A DNA stretch of 27,045 bases from positions 1-27,045 of the forward strand of contig CAXSFE010000042.1 of the NCBI GenBank assembly GCA_964236585.1, in the 5' to 3' direction. Below the pieces are notes generated by a model that saw only the letters and a program-made list of their open reading frames with translations, was not told where the DNA came from and made no database searches. Made by a program: the position numbers and the translations under genes. Numbering within the stretch: the first letter of the stretch is position 1; each line of letters starts with the position of its first letter. This DNA is from CAXSEF01 sp964236585. Lineage in GTDB: Bacteria; Pseudomonadota; Alphaproteobacteria; Acetobacterales; Acetobacteraceae. This document shows positions 20,976 through 27,045 of the stretch, piece by piece.

Positions 20976-21013
20976 CGCCGCCGGGCCACGTCCCGGCGGC
21001 GTCGTTTCGTTTT
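20976..21013 (+). terminator. Hairpin with T-rich tail between rpsK and rpoA
   Basis: A perfect 10-bp GC stem pairs 20976-20985 with 20992-21001, with loop CCACGT, and is followed by TCGTTTCGTTTT. It looks like a Rho-independent terminator but sits in the middle of the alpha operon. No promoter is visible between it and rpoA, so partial termination (attenuation) is more likely than complete termination. Confidence 0.65.
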
Positions 21014-21067
21014 CCGGGTGGCCTGCGCCATGGCCCAGGCCGCCCGATGCCATCATGAGGCAAAGCA

Positions 21068-22087
21068 GTGGTCATTCAGAGAAACTGGCAGTCGCTGATC
21101 AAGCCGGAGAAGCTTGAGGTCGAGCCGGGCTCCGACCCGTCGCGCGTCGCCACCGTCGTCGCGGAGCCCCTGGAGCGCGGCTTCGGCATGACGCTCGGCA
21201 ACGCGATCCGCCGCATCCTGCTCTCCTCCCTGCAGGGCGCCGCCGTGACCGCCGTGCAGATCGACGGCGTGCTGCACGAGTTCAGCTCGATCCCCGGCGT
21301 GCGCGAGGACGTCACCGACATCGTCCTCAACATCAAGCAGCTCGCGCTGCGCATGCACGGCGACCAGGTCCGCCGCATGACGCTGACCGCGACCGGCCCT
21401 GGCGAGGTCCGCGCCGGCCAGATCCAGACCGGCCACGACATCGAGGTCATGAACCCCGACCTCGTGATCTGCACGCTCGACGACGGCATCAAGCTGAACA
21501 TGGAGCTGACGGTGCAGCTTGGCCGCGGCTACGACCCAGCCTCGGTCAACCGCCCCGAGGACGCGCCGATCGGCCTGATCCCGGTGGACAGCATCTATTC
21601 CCCGGTCCGCCGCGTGTCCTACAAGGTCGAGCAGACCCGCGTGGGGCAGGTCACCGACTACGACAAGCTCGTGCTCCAGGTCGAGACCAACGGCGCGGTG
21701 ACTCCCGAGGACAGCGTGGCGCTCGCCGCCCGCATCCTGCAGGACCAGCTCGCCCTGTTCATCAACTTCGACGAGCCCCAGCAGGCCCGCATCGAGGAGA
21801 TCCACGACGACCTGCCGTTCAACCGCAACCTGCTGCGCAAGGTCGACGAGTTGGAACTCTCGGTGCGCTCGGCGAACTGCCTGAAGAACGACAACATCGT
21901 CTACATCGGCGACCTCGTGCAGAAGACCGAGCAGGAGATGCTCCGCACGCCGAACTTTGGCCGCAAGTCGCTGAACGAGATCAAGGAGGTCCTGACCAAC
22001 ATGGGCCTCGCGCTGGGCATGGCCGTCTCCGGCTGGCCCCCCGAGAACATCGAGGACCTCGCCAAGCGCCTCGACGAGCCGTTCTGA
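21068..22087 (+). CDS. rpoA: RNA polymerase alpha subunit
   Basis: The alpha dimer nucleates polymerase assembly and its C-terminal domain contacts UP elements and activators. It has 339 residues. The start is GTG 21068, with GAGG at 21057-21060. The N-terminal domain (about 1-235) has EPLERGFGMTLGNAIRRILLSSLQGAAV. The C-terminal domain (about 250-339) has LSVRSANCLKNDNIVYIGDL and LRTPNFGRKSLNEIKEVL. Arg267 is the equivalent of E. coli Arg265, the main DNA-contacting residue. rplQ follows after 26 bases. Confidence 0.98.
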   Translation: MVIQRNWQSLIKPEKLEVEPGSDPSRVATVVAEPLERGFGMTLGNAIRRILLSSLQGAAVTAVQIDGVLHEFSSIPGVREDVTDIVLNIKQLALRMHGDQVRRMTLTATGPGEVRAGQIQTGHDIEVMNPDLVICTLDDGIKLNMELTVQLGRGYDPASVNRPEDAPIGLIPVDSIYSPVRRVSYKVEQTRVGQVTDYDKLVLQVETNGAVTPEDSVALAARILQDQLALFINFDEPQQARIEEIHDDLPFNRNLLRKVDELELSVRSANCLKNDNIVYIGDLVQKTEQEMLRTPNFGRKSLNEIKEVLTNMGLALGMAVSGWPPENIEDLAKRLDEPF

Positions 22088-22113
22088 CCCCGCCGTCCCC
22101 AGGAGTATAGAGA

Positions 22114-22536
22114 ATGCGACACGGTGTTGCCGGTCGGAAGCTGAACGTCACCTCCACCCACCGCCTGGCCATGTTCCGCAACATGGCGCACGCGCTGATC
22201 AAGCACGAGCAGATCACCACGACGCTGCCCAAGGCGAAGGAGCTCCGCCCGGTTGCCGAGAAGCTGATCACGCTGGGCAAGCGCGGCGGCCTGCACGCCC
22301 GCCGCCAGGCCTACGCCCAGCTGCGCGACGACGTCATCGTCGCCAAGCTGTTCGGCACCATCGCCGAGCGCTACCGCGGCCGCACCGGCGGCTATTGCCG
22401 CGTCATGAAGGCCGGCATGCGTTACGGCGACGCGGCGGACATGGCGGTGATCGAGCTGGTCGACCGCGACGTCGCCGCCAAGGGCCAGGACAGCGGTCCG
22501 CGCGCCGAGCAGTTCTCCGAGGCCGACGAGGCCTGA
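22114..22536 (+). CDS. rplQ: 50S ribosomal protein L17
   Basis: L17 lies near the tunnel exit of the large subunit. It has 140 residues. MRHGVAGRKLNVTSTHRLAMFRNMAHALIKHEQITTTLPKAKELRPVAEKLI is the classic N-terminal region, described here as conserved blocks RHGVAGRKLN, HRLAMFRNM and ITTTLPKAKELR. After GGYCRVMKAGMRYGDAADMAVIELVDR there is an acidic C-terminal tail. AGGAG (22100-22104) precedes the ATG. It is the last gene of the ribosomal block. Confidence 0.97.
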   Translation: MRHGVAGRKLNVTSTHRLAMFRNMAHALIKHEQITTTLPKAKELRPVAEKLITLGKRGGLHARRQAYAQLRDDVIVAKLFGTIAERYRGRTGGYCRVMKAGMRYGDAADMAVIELVDRDVAAKGQDSGPRAEQFSEADEA

Positions 22537-22593
22537 GGCAAGGGCCAGGGCTCTGCCCTGGACCCGCCAGGGGCGAGCCGCCCCTGGACCGGC
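22537..22593. repeat. Half element of the modular repeat, copy 5 (after rplQ)
   Basis: Only one arm is present: GGCAAGG, hairpin A CCAGGGC-tct-GCCCTGG, linker ACCCGCCA, hairpin B CCAGGGGC-gagcc-GCCCCTGG, then ACCGGC. The mirror arm is missing. The position where the second arm would begin is taken by the 28-bp palindrome at 22590-22650. Confidence 0.88.
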
Positions 22594-22650
22594 ATGACAA
22601 GGAAAAGCCCGCGGGGATCGCGTCCCCGCGGGCTTTTCCTTGTCATGCCG
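22590..22650. terminator. Bidirectional terminator, perfect 28-bp palindrome
   Basis: Positions 22590-22617 are exactly complementary to 22623-22650, with the five-base loop TCGCG. The inner stem is AAAAGCCCGCGGGGA with its complement, so each strand shows a GC stem flanked by A's upstream and T's (CTTTTCC) downstream. It lies between the end of rplQ on the plus strand and the 3' end of the leftward Met-rich gene, so it can end transcription from both sides. Confidence 0.9.
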
Positions 22651-22742
22651 ATGCGTCGGACAGAGCAAAGGCCGAGGCGATCAGCCCCGGCCTTCCCGAT
22701 CGTGCAGCCCTCGCGCGGCGGGCCCGGCCCGCCGCGAACGCC

Positions 22743-23378
22743 TCAGGGCTTCGGCATCGGCGTGCCGGCCGAGCCGCCGACGCCGCCGGTGGAGCTGCCG
22801 GCCATCGCGCCATTGCCCTCGTTGCCGCCGCCCATCCCGCCCGTCGCGCCCGAGGTCTGCGCCGGTGCAGTGCCGCCCATCGAGCCGGGGTCCATCGAGC
22901 CGCCGCCCATCGCGTTGCTGCCCATCGAGTTGCCGCTCATCGAGGCGCCGTTCATCGAGCCCGGCATCATCTTGCCGTGCATCATCTTGCCGTGCATCCC
23001 GCCCATCCCGCCCGGCATCGCCTTGGCGCTGTCCGCGCTCGGCGTGAACGTCGAGTTCGACTTCGCGGCCTGCAGGCTCTGGTTGTTCAGCGCGTCGGTG
23101 CCCATGTCCTGCGAGCGGACGCCCTGCATGGACTTGCCCTCGGCCATCGACGCGCCGCTCATCTTCTTGTGCATCATCATGCCATGCATCATCTTGCCGT
23201 GCATCATCTTGGGGTGCATCGCGGCATGGTGCATCGGGTGCATCTTGGCGCTGGTGTCCTTGTCGGCGCTGTCCGGCGAGGCGGGAGTGGCCGTCTCCTG
23301 CGCAAACGCGGGTGCCACGCTCAGACAGCCGAGGACCAGCGCAGCGGCGCCCAGTGTGGTGGTGAGGCGATAGGCCAT
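22743..23378 (-). CDS. Secreted Met/His-rich repeat protein, function unknown
   Basis: I do not recognise this 211-residue protein. Residues 1-26 form a Sec signal peptide with likely cleavage AFA-Q; Cys18 is in the hydrophobic core and is not a good lipobox. The mature part has about 30 methionines and 9 histidines and no cysteine. Near residues 45-75 are tandem units of the MMHGK type, repeated once more around 125-135, followed by Gly/Ser/Met units such as GNSMGSNAMGGGSM. A non-repetitive middle segment (QDMGTDALNNQSLQAAKSN) may be a conserved core. AAGGATG lies upstream of the ATG. Met/His-rich periplasmic proteins can bind copper or act as methionine-oxidation sinks, but neither role is shown here. 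It is convergent with rplQ and divergent from rarA. Confidence 0.82.
   Translation of the reverse strand: MAYRLTTTLGAAALVLGCLSVAPAFAQETATPASPDSADKDTSAKMHPMHHAAMHPKMMHGKMMHGMMMHKKMSGASMAEGKSMQGVRSQDMGTDALNNQSLQAAKSNSTFTPSADSAKAMPGGMGGMHGKMMHGKMMPGSMNGASMSGNSMGSNAMGGGSMDPGSMGGTAPAQTSGATGGMGGGNEGNGAMAGSSTGGVGGSAGTPMPKP
22965..22995. repeat. Tandem 15-bp coding repeat (two exact units)
   Basis: Two exact copies of CATCATCTTGCCGTG stand in tandem, inside the leftward Met-rich gene, and encode MHGKM-type pentapeptides on the minus strand. Confidence 0.85.
23172..23217. repeat. Tandem 15-bp coding repeat (three degenerate units)
   Basis: Three adjacent 15-bp units (CATCATCATGCCATG, CATCATCTTGCCGTG, CATCATCTTGGGGTG) belong to the same family as the repeat at 22965-22995, and encode the N-terminal MMHGK-type run. 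Confidence 0.8.
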
Positions 23379-23504
23379 TCAGGTCATCCTTTTGTTTCGG
23401 TTGCGGTCTCCGGGCCGTCGCGGTGGAACGGGTCCGCCTCAAAGCCTGGCTGCGCGAGGAATTGAATGCGCGACCGGGGAACGGGTTGCAATCGATATGC
23501 TGTC

Positions 23505-23531
23505 GCACGGGCAAATAGCTGCTGCCCGTGC
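23505..23531. promoter_or_regulatory. Inverted repeat in divergent intergenic region
   Basis: GCACGGGCA (23505-23513) is exactly complementary to TGCCCGTGC (23523-23531) across a nine-base spacer. It lies in the 288-bp gap between the leftward Met-rich gene and rarA. It could be an operator for a dimeric regulator or a transcript hairpin. The rest of the gap shows no convincing promoter; the part just before rarA is C-rich with an AGGAG ribosome binding site. Confidence 0.4.
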
Positions 23532-23666
23532 CTGCACTGCACACACACCCGGCGCGCTGCCGCCCGCCGCAACCAGGCGTCCCCGTCCCCCGCCGCGGCA
23601 CCCGCATACCGCCACGGCCCCGACGCTGCCGGCGCCACGGCCCACGCCGCACAGGAGCCCCGCCCG

Positions 23667-25004
23667 ATGGCCGCCCGCCCGAACCCGCCCGACCTGTTCG
23701 CCCCGGCGCACGACCCCGCCGCCCCGACGTCTCCCGCAGGCCCTTCCCCGCTCGCCGAGCGCCTGCGTCCCGCCCGCCTCGACGAGGTGGTCGGCCAGGA
23801 CCCCCTGCTCGGCCCCGCCGGCGCTCTGTCGCGCATGCTCGCCCGCGGCACCCTGCCCAGCATGATCCTCTGGGGACCGCCCGGCGTCGGCAAGACCACG
23901 ATCGCCCGCCTGCTCGCCGACGCCGCCGGCCTGGGCTTCCTGCAGCTGTCCGCCACCTTCGCCGGCGTCGCCGAGCTGCGCCGCGCCTTCGACGCCGCCG
24001 CCCGCCTGCGCGAGTCCGGCCGTGCCACGCTCCTCTTCGTCGACGAGATCCACCGCTTCAACCGCGCCCAGCAGGACGCCTTCCTCCCCGTGGTCGAGGA
24101 CGGCACCGTTGTCCTGGTCGGCGCCACCACCGAGAACCCCTCCTTCACCCTGAACGGCGCGCTCCTCTCGCGCTGCCAGGTCATGGTCCTGCACCGCCTC
24201 GACGACGCCGCCCTGGAGCGCCTGCTCGCCCGCGCCGAGGCCGACACCGCGACTCCCCTGCGCCTCGACGCCCCCGCCCGCGCCAGCCTGCGCGCCATGG
24301 CCGACGGCGACGGCCGCTACCTCCTCAACATGGCCGAGCAGGTCCTCGCAGAGGGCCCCGGCGAACCCCTCGCCCCCGACGCCCTCGCCACCCTGCTCAG
24401 CCGCCGCGCCGCCCTCTACGACCGCGACCGCGACGGGCACTTCAACCTGATCTCCGCCCTGCACAAGTCGCTGCGCGGCTCCGACCCCGACGCCGCGCTC
24501 TACTGGTTCGCCCGCATGCTGGCCGGCGGCGAGGACGCCCGCTTCGTCGCCCGCCGCCTGGTCCGCTTCGCATCCGAGGACGTCGGCCTCGCCGACCCCC
24601 AGGCCCTGGTGCAGGCGCTCGCCGCCTGGGACGCCTGGGAGCGCCTGGGCAGCCCCGAGGGCGAGCTGTGCCTCGCCCAGGCGATCGTCTACCTCGGCAC
24701 CGCCCCCAAATCGAACGCCCTCTACGTCGCCCATAAGGCCGCCGGGGCCGCCGCAGGCACCTCCGGCAGCCTCGCGCCGCCCGCCCACATCCTGAACGCG
24801 CCGACCCGCCTGATGCGCGACCTCGGCTACGGCAAGGACTACAGCTACGACCACGACACCGCCGACTCGTTCTCCGGCCAGAACTACTTCCCGACCGAGC
24901 TGGGCCGCACCACGTACTACTGCCCCAAGGACCGCGGCTTCGAACGCGAGATCGCGCGCCGTCTCGCGCACTGGTCCGCCCTGCGCGATGCGGCGCAGCC
25001 GTGA
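23667..25004 (+). CDS. rarA: Replication-associated recombination protein A (RarA/MgsA), AAA+ ATPase
   Basis: RarA is a clamp-loader-like AAA+ ATPase that acts at stalled replication forks. ATG 23667 with AGGAG at 23652-23656 gives 445 residues, the family norm; the open frame upstream to 23466 is not RarA-like. The Walker A motif GPPGVGKT is at 70-77 and Walker B VDEIH has D126 and E127. Sensor 1 is GATTENPSF, and LLSRC carries the arginine-finger region. The C-terminal part has the family-typical HFNLISALHKSLRGSDPDAALYWFARML and RRLVRFASEDVGLADP blocks, followed by YDHDTADSFSGQNYFP. It was probably never part of the ribosomal transcript; a repeat element separates it from the next gene. Confidence 0.95.
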   Translation: MAARPNPPDLFAPAHDPAAPTSPAGPSPLAERLRPARLDEVVGQDPLLGPAGALSRMLARGTLPSMILWGPPGVGKTTIARLLADAAGLGFLQLSATFAGVAELRRAFDAAARLRESGRATLLFVDEIHRFNRAQQDAFLPVVEDGTVVLVGATTENPSFTLNGALLSRCQVMVLHRLDDAALERLLARAEADTATPLRLDAPARASLRAMADGDGRYLLNMAEQVLAEGPGEPLAPDALATLLSRRAALYDRDRDGHFNLISALHKSLRGSDPDAALYWFARMLAGGEDARFVARRLVRFASEDVGLADPQALVQALAAWDAWERLGSPEGELCLAQAIVYLGTAPKSNALYVAHKAAGAAAGTSGSLAPPAHILNAPTRLMRDLGYGKDYSYDHDTADSFSGQNYFPTELGRTTYYCPKDRGFEREIARRLAHWSALRDAAQP

Positions 25005-25007
25005 TAG

Positions 25008-25150
25008 AAGCAAGGCCAGGGGCTCTGCCCCCCTGCTTCAAGGCGGGACCCCGCCAAAGGCCGAGCCTTTGGAAACCCATACCTAAGCAAAGCCGGTCCA
25101 GGGCGGCTCGCCCTGGCGGGTCCAGGGCAGAGCCCTGGCCTTCCTGCCTT
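25008..25150. repeat. Modular inverted-repeat element, copy 6 (rarA-rlu gap)
   Basis: Left arm: GCAAGG, hairpin A around GGGGC-tct-GCCCC, a longer linker with GGCGGG-acc-CCGCC, then hairpin B CCAAAGGC-cga-GCCTTTGG. Right arm on the opposite strand: A CCAGGGC-tct-GCCCTGG, linker ACCCGCCA, B CCAGGGC-gagcc-GCCCTGG. The centre is around CATACCTAAGC. It fills nearly the whole gap. Confidence 0.88.
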
Positions 25151-25168
25151 ACTTCCAGGACCCCCCGC

Positions 25169-26161
25169 ATGAGCGTCAGCATCCAGACCGTGGCCGAGGA
25201 CGAGGCCGACCTGCGCCTGGACCGCTGGTTCCGCCGCCACTTTCCCCACATCACCCAGGCCGCGATGCAGAAGCTCTGCCGCACCGGCCAGGTCCGCGTC
25301 GACGGCGGCCGCGTGGACGGCGCAACCCGGCTGCTCGCCGGCCAGGCCGTGCGCGTCCCCCCTCTGCCCGCCGGCCCCGCCCCCAAGCCCGTCCCCGTGG
25401 TCGACGAGCGCACGCAGCGCGAGCTGGAGCGCATGGTGATCTACCGCGACGACCACGTGATCGTCCTCGACAAGCCCTGGGGCCTGCCAGTGCAGGGCGG
25501 CCCCGGCATCACCCGCCACCTCGACGGCATGCTCCACGCGTTCGCCGGCGACGGGGGCAGGCCCAAGCTCGTGCACCGCCTCGACCGCGACACCTCCGGC
25601 GTCCTGATCCTCGCCCTCGGCGCCGCCTCCGCCGCGAAGCTGGCCGCCGCCTTCCGCACCCGCCACGTCCGCAAGACCTACTGGGCCGTCGTGCACGGCC
25701 GCCCGAGCCCGGGAGAGGGCAGGGTGGACATGCCCCTGATCCGCCTCGGCGCCGGCCCCGGCGCGCTCACCTCCGCCGCCGACCGTGACGATGAGGACGC
25801 CGCCTCGGCGCTGACCGACTACCGCACCCTGGAGGCCGCCGGCCGCAAGCTCGCCTGGCTGGAGCTGCAGCCGCTCACCGGCCGCACCCACCAGCTCCGC
25901 GTCCACTGCGAGGCGCTCGGCACGCCCATCGTCGGCGACCCGAAGTACGGCCCCCAGGAGGAGGACAGGAAGATGCACGTGGACGGCCTGGCGATGAAGC
26001 TGCACCTGCACGCGCGCAGCCTGTCGCTGCCCCACCCGGCGGGCGGCACGCTCGACGTCGCGGCCCCCCTGCCGCCGCACATGCGCGAGAGCTTCCGCCT
26101 GCTGGGCTTCACCGCGCCGCCGACGCCGGAGCCGAGGCTGCACCGGGGACGGCCGGAGTAG
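25169..26161 (+). CDS. RluC/RluD-family rRNA pseudouridine synthase
   Basis: It isomerises uridines in 23S rRNA; the exact target cannot be read from sequence. ATG 25169 has AGGA (25157-25160) upstream and gives 330 residues. Residues about 13-60 form an S4 RNA-binding domain (LRLDRWFRRHFPHITQAAMQ). The catalytic domain follows, with HRLDRDTSG at 136-144, where Asp139 is the catalytic aspartate. Further motifs are RKTYWAVVHG, GRTHQLRVHCEALGTPIVGDPKYG and the C-terminal LHARSLSLPHP. The presence of an S4 domain with this order suggests RluC rather than RluA. rarA and an rluC-type gene are neighbours in related bacteria, to my recollection. Confidence 0.93.
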   Translation: MSVSIQTVAEDEADLRLDRWFRRHFPHITQAAMQKLCRTGQVRVDGGRVDGATRLLAGQAVRVPPLPAGPAPKPVPVVDERTQRELERMVIYRDDHVIVLDKPWGLPVQGGPGITRHLDGMLHAFAGDGGRPKLVHRLDRDTSGVLILALGAASAAKLAAAFRTRHVRKTYWAVVHGRPSPGEGRVDMPLIRLGAGPGALTSAADRDDEDAASALTDYRTLEAAGRKLAWLELQPLTGRTHQLRVHCEALGTPIVGDPKYGPQEEDRKMHVDGLAMKLHLHARSLSLPHPAGGTLDVAAPLPPHMRESFRLLGFTAPPTPEPRLHRGRPE

Positions 26162-26310
26162 GAAGGCAAGGCCAAAGGCTCCGCCTCTGGACTCCGCTCA
26201 AGGCAAGCCTTGAGAGTCCGCCACGAGGAAGAAAGCCTTCTTCCTGCCTCGTCGAGGGTTTCCAAAGGGCTCCGCCCTTTGGTGGGCCCGGGCAAAGCCC
26301 AGCCTTGCTC
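26162..26310. repeat. Modular inverted-repeat element, copy 7 (rlu-asmA gap)
   Basis: This is the most divergent copy, about 149 bp. Left arm: GCAAGG, hairpin A CCAAAGGC-tcc-GCCTCTGG (one mismatch), linker ACTCCGC, hairpin B TCAAGGC-aa-GCCTTGA. A central inverted repeat AGGAAGAAAG-cc-TTCTTCCT is unique to this copy. Right arm on the opposite strand: A around GGGC-ttt-GCCC, then B CCAAAGGGC-gga-GCCCTTTGG. It ends CCTTGC. Confidence 0.82.
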
Positions 26311-26342
26311 GCTTCCTGCCGCCCCGATCCCAGGAGCCCGCC

Positions 26343-27045
26343 ATGCGACGACCGACGCGGATCGCCGCCATCGCCGCCACCGTCCTGGCCCTGGCCGCCG
26401 CCGCCGCCTGGCTCGCCTTCGACCCCGCCAGCCTCAAGCCCCGCGTGGAGGCCGCGGTGCTGCGCGCCACCGGCCGCGCGCTCACCCTCGACGGCCCCCT
26501 GCGCCTCACGCTGCTGCCCCAGCCCGGCTTCTCGGCCGACACCGTGGCGCTCGCCAACCTGCCCGGCGGCTCGCGCCCGCAGATGGTAACCGCGCGCCGC
26601 CTCGCCGCCCGCTTCTCGCTGCCCGCCCTGCTGGAAGGCCGCATCGAGGTGTCGAGCCTGGTCCTGGACGCCCCCGACCTGCTGCTGGAGCGCACCGCCT
26701 CCGGCCCGAACTGGGTGTTCGCCCCGCAGCCCCAGCCCTCGCCGGAGACCCCGCCCGCCGCGCCCGGCCCGGCCAGCCCGCAGCCCCGCGCCCGCCCGCT
26801 CGACGTGCGCTCGATCCGCATCGCCGACGGCCGCGTCGCCTGGGGCGGCACCACGCTGTCCATCGCCGCCCTGCTCGCCACCCAGGACGCCTCGACCTCG
26901 CACGTCAGCGCCAGCCTCGCGCGCAACGGGACGCCCTTCTCGCTTGTGGCCGACACCGGCACGCTCGCCGCGATCGCCACGCCGGAGGGCACCCGCCCGC
27001 CCACGGCCGCCGCCAGCGCCGCCCCGCACGCCCCCGCCCCCGCCG
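26343..27045 (+). CDS. AsmA-family protein, N-terminal part (partial)
   Basis: The frame is open from ATG 26343 to the window end without a stop, giving 234 residues. CAGGAG at 26331-26336 is the ribosome binding site. Residues 5-24 form a single membrane anchor (signal-anchor type), followed by KPRVEAAVLRATGRALTLDGPLRLTLLPQPG. That pattern, a short helix then a beta strand with G-R-x-L-x-(L/I)-x-G, is the AsmA/YhdP-family N-terminus. Next come SLPALLEGRIEVSSLVLDAPDLLLER and a Pro/Ala-rich linker near 139-160. AsmA-like proteins are large inner-membrane-anchored periplasmic proteins linked to lipid transport to the outer membrane. Which paralogue this is cannot be told from the fragment. Confidence 0.85.
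   Translation, partial: MRRPTRIAAIAATVLALAAAAAWLAFDPASLKPRVEAAVLRATGRALTLDGPLRLTLLPQPGFSADTVALANLPGGSRPQMVTARRLAARFSLPALLEGRIEVSSLVLDAPDLLLERTASGPNWVFAPQPQPSPETPPAAPGPASPQPRARPLDVRSIRIADGRVAWGGTTLSIAALLATQDASTSHVSASLARNGTPFSLVADTGTLAAIATPEGTRPPTAAASAAPHAPAPA

Noticed and set aside
22840..23217. Possible CRISPR-like array because of regular short repeats
   Set aside because: The units are 15-18 bp, mostly contiguous without spacers, keep one reading frame and encode pentapeptide repeats.
22594..23373. Plus-strand 259-codon frame opposite the Met-rich gene
   Set aside because: Its Pro/Ile/Cys-rich sequence is the complement of Met/His repeat codons. The minus-strand frame has a signal peptide and a ribosome binding site, which this one lacks.
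23466..23666. Longer start for rarA
   Set aside because: The added residues are Cys/His/Pro-rich and not RarA-like; ATG 23667 has AGGAG upstream and gives the normal length.
25001..25168. Longer start for the pseudouridine synthase overlapping the rarA stop
   Set aside because: The extension translates repeat copy 6; ATG 25169 has its own ribosome binding site and begins just before the S4 domain.

Overview
The window is GC-rich chromosomal DNA from an alphaproteobacterium, most likely of the order Rhodospirillales and possibly the family Acetobacteraceae. That placement rests on protein flavour, the adk–rpsM junction without rpmJ or infA, the zinc-free S14, and rarA and an RluC-type gene just beyond rplQ. 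It is an inference from memory of related proteins, with no database search behind it.

Layout: positions 1-5237 hold the 3' end of rpoB and all of rpoC. Positions 5701-7779 are a shortened str operon, rpsL-rpsG-tuf, with no fusA between rpsG and tuf. A strong terminator follows tuf. Positions 7920-17673 are the S10 and spc clusters in the standard order: rpsJ-rplC-rplD-rplW-rplB-rpsS-rplV-rpsC-rplP-rpmC-rpsQ-rplN-rplX-rplE-rpsN-rpsH-rplF-rplR-rpsE-rpmD-rplO. After another hairpin terminator come secY-adk (17914-19928), then the alpha operon rpsM-rpsK-rpoA-rplQ (20085-22536) with its own recognisable promoter. The ribosomal block ends at a perfect 28-bp palindrome that can serve as a bidirectional terminator. 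Beyond it are a leftward gene for a secreted Met/His-rich protein of unknown function, then rightward rarA, an RluC-type pseudouridine synthase and the start of an AsmA-family gene that runs off the window.

Most genes make the core expression machinery: three RNA polymerase subunits, 24 ribosomal proteins, EF-Tu, the SecY translocon pore and adenylate kinase. Start and stop codons often touch or overlap (rplD/rplW, rplN/rplX, rplF/rplR, rpsE/rpmD, secY/adk), which suggests translational coupling.

The most unusual feature is non-coding. Seven intergenic gaps carry members of one modular repeat family: six full elements of about 120-150 bp and one half element. A full element is two similar arms of about 50-60 nt facing each other, and each arm contains two small hairpins. 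Stem sequences differ between copies while pairing is largely kept (compensatory change), which points to selection on structure. Two copies interrupt gene pairs that are normally contiguous (rpoB/rpoC and rplE/rpsN). The two clearest promoters, upstream of rpsL and rpsM, share TTGACT and an identical CCGCGCCCT directly after the -10 box. No CRISPR array, tRNA, rRNA, transposase or prophage gene was seen.
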